Below are positions 1 to 9,000 of a DNA stretch of 16,723 nt, piece after piece (position 1 is the stretch's first letter; each line of letters starts with the position of its first letter). This DNA is from an uncultured Lachnospiraceae bacterium (GTDB lineage Bacteria; Bacillota; Clostridia; Lachnospirales; Lachnospiraceae), in assembly GCA_910586025.1 (NCBI GenBank), contig CAJUIO010000083.1:1-16723 (forward strand), written 5' to 3'. Position numbers and translations under genes: made by a program. A model generated the notes under the pieces. The model was not told the DNA's origin, ran no database searches, and was given only the letters and a program-made list of their open reading frames with translations.

Positions 1-23
1 CACAAGGTGCGGGCTCTTTTTTT
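1..23 (+). terminator. Right arm and T-tract of a terminator from an upstream gene (partial)
   Basis: The first bases read like the 3' half of an intrinsic terminator. A GC-rich arm (GGTGCGGGCTC, 6-16) is followed directly by seven T's (17-23). The matching left arm would lie outside the window, so the hairpin cannot be confirmed. It would end a plus-strand gene that converges on the LacI-type gene. The palindrome GCGGATCCGC follows at 28-37, and GCGGATCCG recurs at 68-76; no gene is seen in 24-98. Confidence 0.45.
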
Positions 24-98
24 GTGCGCGGATCCGCATATGGAAATCCGCTCCCATGACTGGCCGGGCGGATCCGGGGCCGGCGGGCAGGTATGTTT

Positions 99-1100
99 TC
101 AGCGGATGATTGTGGGACTGATAAAGGTAAGCTCCCTGGGGGCTTCGGGATGCTCGGTGCGGAACACGAGCTGCAGGGCCAGACGCTTTCCCAGAAGGCC
201 GGTGGGAACGTTGGCCGTGATGATGTGCCCGAATACATTGGTATATTCACTGGCGTTGTCGAATCCCGTCAGAACCACGGGATGGGGGAGCCGTTCGGGA
301 TGCTGGTCCATATATGTTTTGACGAAGTGGGCCACATAGTCGCTGACACACACGAAAGCGGAGGGCCAGCTGACCAGGCTGTCCAGAAAGATATTCAGAT
401 CCCGGCTGTAGGAAAAAATATCGATGCTTCCGGTCAGACAGTGGCCGGGATTGATGGTGAGATCGTTCTTTTCCATGCAGGTGCAATAGCCCTTGTAGCG
501 TTCCAGGTTTGTCTGGGCGTAATTGATATCCCCGAGAAAGCCTATGTTCTTGTGCCCGCTTCGAATCAGTGTCTCCGTGATCTCGTACACGGTGCGGAAG
601 CCCTCGATGAGGATGAGATCTCCGTTCAGCTGATGGTTTGGCAGGGAAGGAACCGTATCCAGAAAGACCTTGGGAAGAGAAAGCTCGTTAATCATTCCAA
701 GAATCTGCGCATCGTAGATATTCAGCACCACGATGCCGTCCACCTGGCTGTTTAAGAGGATGGAGGGCAGAGTAAAGGATTTGTTGTAGACAGAGGGTAC
801 ATAGGTGTACATGAGATTCATGTTGAAATTGGAAAGCTCCTGGGCCATGCGGTGTATGATGTTGGTCCAGAAAAAGGCGGAGTCGGGCCTCGATACAATG
901 AGGGAAATGGTGCGCTGGTTCTGTTTGTGCTGTTCTACCATCTGGTAGGGCACTTTTGCGTATCCCAGCTCCCTGGCTTTTTCCAGAACAAGCTCCCGGA
1001 GGGAATCGGACACTCCGGACTGATTATTAAAGACCTTGCTGACGGTCACTCTCGATATATCGAGAGCGTCCGCGATATCCTGCATCGTGATTTTTTCCAT
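99..1100 (-). CDS. LacI/GalR-family transcriptional regulator
   Basis: This 333-residue protein has the normal LacI-family length and layout. An N-terminal helix-turn-helix (about residues 4-26, with the pattern ITMQDIADAL...SRVTVSKVFNN) is followed by a hinge and a periplasmic-binding-like sensor domain (about 60-333) ending in the typical ISPTIIR. It has no signal peptide and should act on DNA in the cytoplasm. It is transcribed divergently from the transporter/glycosidase operon, so it is probably the local repressor, released by an imported mannoside or N-glycan fragment; the inducer is inferred only from the neighbours. The ATG at 1100 is chosen because it gives the full helix-turn-helix; the ribosome site before it is weak (GGCACGGG). 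The family and DNA-binding role are clear, but the effector is unknown. Confidence 0.93.
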   Translation of the reverse strand: MEKITMQDIADALDISRVTVSKVFNNQSGVSDSLRELVLEKARELGYAKVPYQMVEQHKQNQRTISLIVSRPDSAFFWTNIIHRMAQELSNFNMNLMYTYVPSVYNKSFTLPSILLNSQVDGIVVLNIYDAQILGMINELSLPKVFLDTVPSLPNHQLNGDLILIEGFRTVYEITETLIRSGHKNIGFLGDINYAQTNLERYKGYCTCMEKNDLTINPGHCLTGSIDIFSYSRDLNIFLDSLVSWPSAFVCVSDYVAHFVKTYMDQHPERLPHPVVLTGFDNASEYTNVFGHIITANVPTGLLGKRLALQLVFRTEHPEAPRELTFISPTIIR

Positions 1101-1154
1101 ATTTATACCCGTGCCTTTCCCGCGTGATGCTGTCTCGTCAAATTCCCGAGTCTA

Positions 1155-1183
1155 AGTATATCATGCAGAGGAAGAAAAAACAA
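1155..1183 (-). promoter_or_regulatory. Promoter of the LacI-family gene
   Basis: On the minus strand, TTGTTT (1178-1183) is followed after exactly 17 bases by TATACT (1155-1160). The bases before the -10 box read TGA, so it also carries an extended TGn motif. It lies about 55 bases upstream of the regulator start codon. The -35 match is only moderate. Confidence 0.55.
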
Positions 1184-1191
1184 TGTTCATG

Positions 1192-1274
1192 TTTACAAAT
1201 GTTAAAGGAAAAATAATGCAATGTATCTAAAATTTACAAATGTAAATGCGTGAAACGATAAACAAATGTGTAAA
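1192..1274. promoter_or_regulatory. Cluster of operator-like dyads (TTTACA-NN-TGTAAA type)
   Basis: Three related motifs lie within 83 bases of the divergent control region. The clearest is TTTACAAATGTAAA at 1233-1246, a perfect 6-bp inverted repeat with a 2-base centre. TTTACAAATGTTAAA at 1192-1206 is the same with one extra T. ACAAATGTGTAAA at 1262-1274 is a variant. The sites sit beside the regulator promoter and upstream of the operon promoter. They are candidates for binding by the LacI-family protein or another regulator. Most known LacI-family operators have a central CG, which these lack, and the region is AT-rich, so chance is possible. Confidence 0.4.
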
Positions 1275-1348
1275 CAAGAGATTATATGTCAAAATGCATA
1301 ATTTAGATGGCGTAAAATTATGTATAATGATGAAAATGACATCCATAA

Positions 1349-1377
1349 TTGACATATGTTTATATAAATGTTAATAT
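1349..1377 (+). promoter_or_regulatory. Promoter of the transporter/glycosidase operon
   Basis: A perfect -35 box TTGACA (1349-1354) is followed after 17 bases by TAATAT (1372-1377), giving an expected start near 1384 and a leader of roughly 25-30 bases before the first permease. A second possible -10, TATAAT at 1323-1328, has only a poor -35 partner. The rest of the 311-base intergenic region 1101-1411 is AT-rich, and I see no gene in it. Confidence 0.6.
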
Positions 1378-1387
1378 CAAGTTAACA
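1369..1387. promoter_or_regulatory. Operator-like palindrome over the operon -10 box and start
   Basis: TGTTAATATCAAGTTAACA is a 6-bp inverted repeat (TGTTAA / TTAACA) with a 7-base spacer. It covers the -10 box and the predicted transcription start, where a LacI-type repressor would block initiation. Its half-site resembles the TGTTAAA part of the motif at 1200-1206. Assignment to the neighbouring regulator is inference. Confidence 0.4.
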
Positions 1388-1411
1388 AAAATAAATAAGG
1401 AGATAAACAAT

Positions 1412-2401
1412 ATGGGAAATCAACAATCACCTGTAAAAGGAAAAAGCGGCAAAAAAGCTTTGAAAATTCCCAGAAAGCGGTGGACCAGAGACGACACGGA
1501 ACTGTTTCTGCTCTCGGTGCCCACATTGGTATGGTATCTTTTGTTTACATATCTTCCGATGTTTGGCGTGATAATTGCTTTCAAGGTTTACAAGCTTGCG
1601 CCCGGCGGCCACGGATTCCTTTACAATCTGCTTCACAGCGAATGGGCGGGAATTAACAATTTCAAGTATTTCTTTACCTCCAATTCCTTTACCATGCTGC
1701 TTCGGAACACGATTCTCTACAATATCGCGTTCATCATCATCAGTGCCAGCGTCGCAGTGGGAGGCGCACTGATGCTCAGCAGTATGAGGAACAAGAGAGG
1801 ATCCAAGGTATACCAGACCATGATGTTCCTGCCTTACTTTATGTCATGGGTAGTCGTGAGCTATTTCGTTTACGCCCTCCTGACACCGGAGAGAGGCTAT
1901 CTGAACGGAATCATCACTGCCCTTGGCGGAGAGAAGATCATGTGGTATCAGGAGCCAAAATACTGGCCTTTTATCCTGGTCTTCCTGAATACCTGGAAGG
2001 GTATGGGATACGGAATGGTAATCTACCTGGCCAGCATTACGGGAATCGACCCCTCCCTCTATGAGGCGGCAGTCATGGACGGAGCCACCAAGGCGCAGCA
2101 GGCAAGACACATCACCATCCCGAGCATTAAGCCGGTGTTCGTTATGATGCTGATTCTTGACTGCGGTAAGATTTTCAACTCGGATTTCGGACTGTTCTAT
2201 CAGGTAACGGGAGGAATTCCCCAGTCACTGTACACGACCACGTCGACCTTTGACACTTACATCTATAATGCGATCCAGTCCACGGCGCCGATCGGGCAGA
2301 CGGCCGCGGCGAACTTTTTCCAGGCGATCTGCAGCTGTGCGACGATTCTGTTTGCAAACTGGGTGGTGAGCAAGATAGATAACGAGAACCGGATCATTTA
2401 A
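1412..2401 (+). CDS. ABC sugar transporter permease, LplB type
   Basis: This 329-residue inner-membrane protein is one of two permeases of a carbohydrate ABC importer. A short basic N-terminus precedes about six hydrophobic segments, the first near residues 30-60. The permease EAA loop, which contacts the ATPase, starts at Glu218 (EAAVMDGA, then a conserved IP near the end). The start at 1412 has AAGGAG at 1397-1402, nine bases upstream. A longer reading from TTG at 1349 would begin on the promoter -35 box and has no ribosome site. The LplB subgroup works with DUF3502-type binding proteins such as the one encoded two genes on; the pneumococcal N-glycan importer NgtP1-NgtP2-NgtS belongs to the same class. 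Glycan import is inferred from context, while the permease role is secure. Confidence 0.93.
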   Translation: MGNQQSPVKGKSGKKALKIPRKRWTRDDTELFLLSVPTLVWYLLFTYLPMFGVIIAFKVYKLAPGGHGFLYNLLHSEWAGINNFKYFFTSNSFTMLLRNTILYNIAFIIISASVAVGGALMLSSMRNKRGSKVYQTMMFLPYFMSWVVVSYFVYALLTPERGYLNGIITALGGEKIMWYQEPKYWPFILVFLNTWKGMGYGMVIYLASITGIDPSLYEAAVMDGATKAQQARHITIPSIKPVFVMMLILDCGKIFNSDFGLFYQVTGGIPQSLYTTTSTFDTYIYNAIQSTAPIGQTAAANFFQAICSCATILFANWVVSKIDNENRII

Positions 2402-2414
2402 GGAGGTGGAAAAA

Positions 2415-3335
2415 GTGGAAAAGAAAATGAAAAACAACCATGCGTCCCTGAACCAGATCAAGACGTCTACCAATGTATTATTTAATGCGGTGTTTCTGAT
2501 CCTGGCCGTGATGTGCGTGTTCCCTCTGCTGTTCGTGTTCTCCATCTCGATTTCCAGTGAGGAATCGCTGCGGATGAACGGATATCAGATCATACCGCCA
2601 CAGCTCTCCTCGGCGGCGTATCAGTTTCTCTGGAATGAGCGGATGATGATCCTGCGGGCGGTGTTCATGTCCGTATCGGTGACTGTACTCGGAACAATTC
2701 TGGCCGTGATCCTCACCACTTCCATGGGGTACGTGGTTTCCAGAAGAACCTACAAGCTGAAGACCCTGTATACCTGGATTGTGTTTATTCCCATGGTGTT
2801 TAACGGCGGTATGCTGGCGAGCTATGTGGTGGTAAACAATATCCTGAACCTGCGCAATACCATATGGGCGCTGATCCTGCCTCTGGCGTGTTCCTCGTTC
2901 AGCGTCACCATCTGCCGAACCTTTTTCCGGACGACGGTGCCGGATTCTATCGTGGAGTCGGCCAAGATTGACGGTGCAGACCAGTTCTGTATCTGGTCCA
3001 GAATCGTGCTGCCGATCTCGAAGCCGGTGATGGCTACCATTGGGATGTTTGCGGCGTTCGGTTATTGGAACGACTGGTTCCAGGCATCCTTGTATATTCA
3101 GGATAAAAATCTGCAGACACTGCAGTCTTTGCTCAACAATATACAGAAAAATATTGAATACATTGCAAACAACCCCTACGGCGGACTTTCTCTTCAGCAG
3201 TATAAGTCATCCATGCCCACGGAGAGTGTGAGAATGGCCATTGCGATTGTCATTATCGTACCGATTGCTTGTACCTATCCGTTTTTCCAGAAGTATTTCA
3301 TTTCCGGCCTTACCATCGGCTCGGTGAAGGAATAA
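2415..3335 (+). CDS. ABC sugar transporter permease, second subunit
   Basis: This 306-residue membrane protein of the MalG/CarB-like permease type should pair with the preceding permease. Hydrophobic segments begin near residue 20, and the EAA loop begins at Glu181 (ESAKIDGAD, followed by a conserved IVLP). The protein ends in SGLTIGSVKE, typical of this subfamily. AGGAGG at 2401-2406 lies eight bases before the GTG at 2415. The GTG at 2406 overlaps the ribosome site itself, and the ATG at 2427 is 20 bases away, so 2415 is the best start. The gene follows the first permease after 13 bases and is surely co-transcribed and translated with it. No ATP-binding subunit is encoded in the window. Confidence 0.92.
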   Translation: MEKKMKNNHASLNQIKTSTNVLFNAVFLILAVMCVFPLLFVFSISISSEESLRMNGYQIIPPQLSSAAYQFLWNERMMILRAVFMSVSVTVLGTILAVILTTSMGYVVSRRTYKLKTLYTWIVFIPMVFNGGMLASYVVVNNILNLRNTIWALILPLACSSFSVTICRTFFRTTVPDSIVESAKIDGADQFCIWSRIVLPISKPVMATIGMFAAFGYWNDWFQASLYIQDKNLQTLQSLLNNIQKNIEYIANNPYGGLSLQQYKSSMPTESVRMAIAIVIIVPIACTYPFFQKYFISGLTIGSVKE

Positions 3336-3359
3336 AACAATTATAATAGGAGGAAGATT

Positions 3360-4880
3360 ATGAAGGTGAAAAAATTATTGGCGGCAGGACTTGCGGCAGC
3401 GATGATGCTGGGGACGCTGGCGGGCTGCGGCGGCGGAAAAGAAAACAGCGGCGGCAATACCGGCGGCGAGGACAGTAAGTCCCAGGAGGCATCCGCAGAG
3501 ACGAAGGAAAGCGAAAAGGAATCCGGCGGCGAGACGGCTCCCGGCGAGATCGTGAATCTGAAATGGGTGACCATCGGAAACGGAATGCCCACCAACTATG
3601 ACACATGGATAACAAAGGTAAACGATTATATCGGCGAGAAAATCGGCGTCAACCTTGAGATGGAGGTCATTCCCTGGGGAGACTGGGATAACCGCCGGAA
3701 TATCATCATCAGCACCAATGAGCCCTATGATATTATTTTCGGAAACGGAAACAATTATCTGGCGGACATCAACCTTGGAGCTTACTATGATATCACTGAC
3801 ATGCTGGATGCCAATATGCCGGGGCTTAATGAGCTGATGCCTGCAAAATATTGGGATGCGGTGAAGGTAAAGGACAGAATCTACGGTGTTCCTACCTACA
3901 AGGACAGCTCAATCAGCAACTACTCCATCTGGGACAAGGAGCTGGTGGATGAGTACAGCCTGGATGTGGCTTCCATGACGGAGCTTGCTTCCATGACGGA
4001 GACCTTTGAGACGCTGAAAGCGGATAAGAATGATTATCCCGTGTATGTAAAGAACGACGGTTTGTATTATATCTTTGACGTTTATGATCAGATCGGAGGA
4101 GGAACGCAGATTCTGGGTGTGAGATATGATGATGCGGACGGCAAGGTATGCTTTACTCTGGAAGAGCCTGATATTTACGCACAGCTTGAGATTCTCCATG
4201 ACTGGTATAAAAAGGGAATCATCAATCCGGACGCTTCCGCACTGTCGGAGGGACGTGTTTACAATATGTGGAGAGTTGCACAGGGCTGGGAGTCTGCGGG
4301 AACCACGGTCTGGGGACCTCAGATGGGAAAAGAGGTAGTGGTTCAGAAGCTGGGAGACACGATTCTCTCCAACGAGACCGTGAGAGGCTCTCTTAACATG
4401 GTTTCCATAAATACAAAATATCCTGAAAAGTGTCTGCAGTTCCTTGACATGGTAAATACGGACACAAAGCTGCGCGACATGTTCTATTATGGGGAAGAGG
4501 GCGTGAACTTTGAGTACAATGCGGACGGCAAGGCGCACAAGATCAACGAGGAGTGGGCTATGGCGGGCTATACCCAGGGTTCCTTCTTTACCGTAACACA
4601 GATCGACACGGATGAATTTGATCAGTGGGGTGAAATCAAGGCGCTGAACGAAGCGGCGGTATCCTCCGCAATGCTGGGCTTTAACCTTGATACCAGTGCG
4701 ATCACGGATCAGCTTGCAAACTGCCGCGAGATCTGGCTGCGCTACCGCAGTGAGGTGATGACCGGCGTACAGGATCCTGCGGTTGCGGTTCCCCAGATTA
4801 AGGAGGAGCTCATGAATGCGGGCTGGCAGGATGTTATGGATGAGGCGCAGAGACAGGTTGACGAATTTTTAGGCAAATAA
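3360..4880 (+). CDS. Lipoprotein sugar-binding protein of the ABC importer (DUF3502-type)
   Basis: This 506-residue extracellular solute-binding protein captures the substrate for the two permeases. It has a lipoprotein signal with lipobox LAGC and the lipidated cysteine at residue 23. A Gly/Ser/Glu-rich linker follows (about 24-60), then a binding fold beginning VNLKWVTIG. The C-terminal 130 or so residues match the DUF3502 pattern of LplA-type proteins (SAMLGFNLDTS..., then DPAVAVPQIKEELMNAGW). AGGAGG at 3348-3353 is six bases from the ATG. Pneumococcal NgtS, which binds N-glycans released by an endoglycosidase, belongs to the same broad class and has the same permease-permease-binder gene order. 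The substrate here is inferred to be an N-glycan or mannooligosaccharide, because GH85, GH38 and GH130 genes follow. Confidence 0.92.
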   Translation: MKVKKLLAAGLAAAMMLGTLAGCGGGKENSGGNTGGEDSKSQEASAETKESEKESGGETAPGEIVNLKWVTIGNGMPTNYDTWITKVNDYIGEKIGVNLEMEVIPWGDWDNRRNIIISTNEPYDIIFGNGNNYLADINLGAYYDITDMLDANMPGLNELMPAKYWDAVKVKDRIYGVPTYKDSSISNYSIWDKELVDEYSLDVASMTELASMTETFETLKADKNDYPVYVKNDGLYYIFDVYDQIGGGTQILGVRYDDADGKVCFTLEEPDIYAQLEILHDWYKKGIINPDASALSEGRVYNMWRVAQGWESAGTTVWGPQMGKEVVVQKLGDTILSNETVRGSLNMVSINTKYPEKCLQFLDMVNTDTKLRDMFYYGEEGVNFEYNADGKAHKINEEWAMAGYTQGSFFTVTQIDTDEFDQWGEIKALNEAAVSSAMLGFNLDTSAITDQLANCREIWLRYRSEVMTGVQDPAVAVPQIKEELMNAGWQDVMDEAQRQVDEFLGK

Positions 4881-4903
4881 AAGAGACGGGTGGTAGCGAC
4901 GGG

Positions 4904-5884
4904 ATGACGAGAATAATCGGAAAGGATCTGCCGAATATACCATGGCAGGATCCAAAGGGCGAAGAGAAGCTGCCGGTATGGCGTTACGATGCAAACCCTA
5001 TTATTGAAAGGTTTGCCACAAAGAATTCAAACAGCATTTTTAACAGTGCGGTGGTGCCCTTCGGGGAGGGCTTTGCGGGAGTGTTCCGCTGCGACAGCAG
5101 ATCTATCAGTATGGATATCTTTACGGGATTTAGTAAAGACGGCATTCACTGGGATATTTCCGATGAGCCCATTGTGTTCCAGGGGGCGGATCCGGAGGTG
5201 GCGAAAAGGGATTTCCGATATGATCCGAGAGTGTGCTTTATCGAGGACAGGTATTATATCACATGGTGCAACGGGTATCATGAATACCCTACCATAGGGG
5301 TGGGATATACCTTTGACTTCAAAACCTTTTACCAGATGGAGAATGCGTTTTTGCCATTTAACCGCAACGGCGTACTGTTTCCGAGAAAAATAAACGGAAA
5401 CTATTATATGCTGAGCCGGCCCAGTGACAACGGGCATACTCCTTTCGGGGATATTTTCCTGAGCGAAAGCCCGGATCTTACGTACTGGGGACGACACAGA
5501 TACGTGATGGGCACGATAGGGGGCGACCTGTCGGCATGGCAGTGTACCAAGATCGGTGCCGGGAGTGTTCCCGTTGAGACGGAGGATGGCTGGCTTCTGA
5601 TCTATCACGGCGTGATTAACACCTGCAACGGGTTTGTATACCGGATGGGGTGTGCGCTTCTGGATCTGGAGGAGCCATGGAAGGTGAAAAAGAGGACCAG
5701 AAATTATATTCTGGGACCTCATGAATTATACGAATGCGTGGGAGACGTGCCGAACGTGGTGTTCCCCTGTGCCGCTCTTGCGGATGCGGCCACGGGAAGA
5801 ATCGCAATCTATTACGGATGTGCGGACACGGTGACCGGACTTGCGTTTACGACAGCGGACCGTTTGATGGAATACATGGAGTAG
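4904..5884 (+). CDS. GH130 beta-1,4-mannoside phosphorylase
   Basis: This 326-residue cytoplasmic enzyme (no signal peptide) belongs to the five-bladed beta-propeller family GH130. Family hallmarks are NPIIERFATKNSNSIFNSAV near residue 30, the catalytic-acid motif YDPRV with Asp107, and GAGSVPVETEDGWLLIYHGV near residue 220, a phosphate/sugar-binding region. GH130 enzymes use phosphate to break beta-mannosides, releasing alpha-mannose-1-phosphate. The variable acceptor is Glc, mannooligosaccharide or GlcNAc. With GH85 and GH38 genes alongside, the likely substrate is Man-beta-1,4-GlcNAc, the core left after ENGase and alpha-mannosidase action, as for Bacteroides BT1033 and UhgbMP. A mannan-derived substrate cannot be excluded. 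The gene starts 23 bases after the binding protein with only a weak GA-rich ribosome site (near 4888-4893), suggesting lower or coupled translation. Confidence 0.9.
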   Translation: MTRIIGKDLPNIPWQDPKGEEKLPVWRYDANPIIERFATKNSNSIFNSAVVPFGEGFAGVFRCDSRSISMDIFTGFSKDGIHWDISDEPIVFQGADPEVAKRDFRYDPRVCFIEDRYYITWCNGYHEYPTIGVGYTFDFKTFYQMENAFLPFNRNGVLFPRKINGNYYMLSRPSDNGHTPFGDIFLSESPDLTYWGRHRYVMGTIGGDLSAWQCTKIGAGSVPVETEDGWLLIYHGVINTCNGFVYRMGCALLDLEEPWKVKKRTRNYILGPHELYECVGDVPNVVFPCAALADAATGRIAIYYGCADTVTGLAFTTADRLMEYME

Positions 5885-5900
5885 ATTCCACACAAAGACA

Positions 5901-5954
5901 GGCCGTCGCAAAATGAAGAGTGAGATACCTGCTTTGCTTTGCGGCGGCCCTTTT
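5901..5954 (+). other. Intercistronic hairpin before the first GH38 gene
   Basis: GGCCGTCGCAAA (5901-5912) can pair with TTTGCGGCGGCC (5938-5949) over 12 bp, with one G-U wobble and a 25-base loop. C and TTTT follow (5951-5954). The T-tract is short, so it may act as a leaky terminator, an RNA-stabilising hairpin or a processing site. It lies in the 163-base gap (5885-6047), the longest gap inside the operon. Downstream of it, TCCGG/CCGGA (5986-6000) forms a small second stem. Confidence 0.45.
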
Positions 5955-6047
5955 GCGGCATTATGGGAGGCTTTTGCGGTCATATTCCGGTGCCGCCGGA
6001 TATATAGAAAGGAAACGACCCGGCAGAGGGCGTACAAGGAGGCGGAA

Positions 6048-9000
6048 ATGCAGTTTTTAGACAAAAGGGTCAAGGTAATCTGCGAGGAGCTGAAAAAGCT
6101 GAGGGTGAAGCAGACATTTGCGATGGATAACTGGAAGTACAGGGAAGGGAATTTCATAAGGCCGGAGGATGCCGCAGCCTGTGAGGAAGCGGAGCCCGGC
6201 AAAGAGGTGTGGGAGGACTTTGACTGCCAGACCATGCACTGGTATGGAAAGGACCGCCATTACTGGTTCAGGACGGTTTACACGGTTCCAAGGGAGCTTG
6301 ACGGGAAGCGTATGTGGTTTCATGTGCGCACACAGATCGACGAGTGGGACGATGCAAAGAATCCTCAGTTTCTGCTGTTTGTGAACGGGGAGGCGGTGCA
6401 GGGAATTGACATGAACCACAGGGAGGTGTTCCTTAGTCCCTGTGCGAAGGCGGGTGAGGAGATCACTCTGGAGCTGCAGGCCTATACCGGAATTCTTCAC
6501 AGCGAATTCAATCTCATCACACAGATGCAGGAGATTGATGAGAAAATCGAGAAGCTCTACTATGACCTGTGGGTGCCCCTTGCGGCGTTCACCCGGATGG
6601 AGGAGGATGACAAGAACCGCAGAGATATCGAGGAGATCCTGAATCACACGGTGAATTTTCTGGATCTGAGAACTCCCTACTCGGAGGAATTTTACCGTAC
6701 GCTGGATGAGGCGTCTGCGTATATCGAGGAGGCGCTGTATTCAAAGCGGGCGGGCTACAGTGATGTGATTGCCACCTGTATCGGGCATACCCATATCGAC
6801 GTTGCCTGGTGGTGGACTGTGGCCCAGACCAGAGAGAAGGTGGCAAGAAGCTTTGCGACGGTTCTCAAGCTCATGGAGGAATACCCCAATTACAGGTTTA
6901 TGTCCAGTCAGCCTCAGCTCTATGTGTTCCTGAAGGAACGATATCCGGAGCTGTACGAAAAGGTGAAGGAACGTATCCGGGAAAGGCGCTGGGAGCCGGA
7001 GGGCGGCATGTGGGTGGAGGCGGACTGCAACCTGACCTCCGGAGAGTCCCTGGTGCGCCAGTTTATGCACGGAAAGCGGTTTTTCCGGGAGGAGTTCGGG
7101 GTGGATAACCGGATTCTCTGGCTGCCGGACGTGTTCGGGTATTCCGGAGCCCTGCCCCAGATCATGAAAAAGTGCGGGATCGACTATTTCATGACCACGA
7201 AGCTTGCCTGGAACCAGTTTAACAAGGTGCCCTATGACACCATGATGTGGAGGGGAATCGACGGAACGCAGGTACTGACTCACCTTGTTACGACTCTGGG
7301 AGTGGAGCAGCCCGTTTCCAATTTCTTCACCACATACAACGGAATGCTTCATCCGGATGCCATCATGGGCGGATGGATGCGCTACCAGAATAAGGACATT
7401 AACAATGATATCCTGATCTCCTACGGCTACGGGGACGGAGGCGGCGGCCCTACCAGGGAGATGCTGGAGACATCCCTCCGTATGGAAAAGGGGGTTAAGG
7501 GAATTCCCAAGGTGAGACAGGAATTTGCCCGAACCTACTTCGATGAGCTGAAAGAAAGGGTGGAGAAGGACAGACGTCTTCCGGTGTGGGAGGGAGAGCT
7601 GTACTTTGAGTACCACAGGGGAACTCTGACCTCCATGGGAAGAAACAAACGTTCAAACCGCAAGTCCGAGCTTGGGCTTATGGATTTGGAGCTGCTGTCC
7701 GTGCTTGCGTCAGGGACTATGAATTATCCCGTATCCGAGCTGGACTCCATGTGGAAGGTGGTGCTGCTCAACCAGTTCCACGACATTCTGCCCGGCTCCT
7801 CCATTCGGGAGGTGTACGAGGTCACGGGGGAAGAGTACGCACAGCTTGCGGGGCAGATCTCTTCCATGACCGAAGAGCGCATGAGAGCCGTTGCCGGGCC
7901 GGGCGGCGGGATAACGGTCTTTAACACCACAGGAAAGCGGCGGGACGACGTGGTCAGTCTTGAGGGCTTTACCGGCGGGGCGCTTATGGACGGTGAGGGA
8001 GAAGTATACCCGGTTCAGAGAACGGCGAACGGAGCGGTTGCGTATGTGAAGAACATTCCCTCAAAGGGCTACAAGTCCTTTGCCGTGGTGGATTCGGCGG
8101 CTGATGCCGGGACGCTGTGTCCGTTTGAGCTGACAGATGATTATGAGCTGGAAACTCCTTTCTATAAGGTAAAGCTGGATAATCAGGGAATGTTTACCAG
8201 CATTTACGACAAGGAGAATGACCGCGAGGTAGTACAGGAGGGGCACAGGGCAAATCTGCTTCGGATGTACGAGGACAAACCGATTTACTTTGATAACTGG
8301 GACATTGACATTTATTATACGGAAAAATTCTGGGATGTTGATCAGGTGGAACGCATGGAGTGGACGGAGCTTGGCCCGGTGAGGGCGGTTCTTTCCATGA
8401 CAAGGAAAGCGTCGAATTCTGTGATTGATCAGGAAATCATTTTCTATGCAAAGAGCCGGAGGATTGAGTTCGTAACTCGTGTGGACTGGAAGGAGCACCA
8501 GACGCTGCTCAAGGTGCATTTCCCGGTGGCGGTGCATACGGACGAGGCCACATTTGACGTGCAGTTCGGAAACCTGACCCGGAAAACCCATCAGAATACC
8601 AGCTGGGACGTGGCCCGCTTTGAGAGCTGCGGCCAGAAGTGGATGGACCTCTCCGAGGGACATTACGGAGTGTCTCTGCTCAACGACTGTAAGTACGGCC
8701 ATTCCGTAAAGGATTCCAATATGGCTCTGACCCTGATCAAATCAGGCATTGAACCCAATCCGGTGGCGGATCAGGAGGAGCATGTGTTTACCTATTCCAT
8801 CTATCCCCATGCGGAAGGGTGGCGGGCGGCAGGCACCGTGGAGGAGGCCTATAAGCTGAACCAGCCTCTGCTGGCCCGGATCGGGACGGAACCGGGAAAG
8901 GAGTATTCCTTTGCCTGTGCGGACCGGAAAAATGTGATTCTGGAGACGGTTAAGAGAGCCGAGGACGGAGAGGGAACCGTAATCCGTATGTATGAATCAG

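Noticed and set aside
1251..1264. TGAAACGATAAACA as a CcpA (cre) site
   Set aside because: It lacks the one-base spacing that puts CG in the centre of the cre consensus; several fixed positions mismatch.
1349..1411. N-terminal extension of the first permease from TTG at 1349
   Set aside because: The TTG is part of the TTGACA promoter box, no ribosome site precedes it, and the ATG at 1412 has a well-placed AAGGAG.
5913..6047. 45-residue extension of GH38-1, or a separate small peptide
   Set aside because: No ribosome site; the coding stretch overlaps the intercistronic hairpin; the paralogue aligns from residue 1 of the ATG at 6048.
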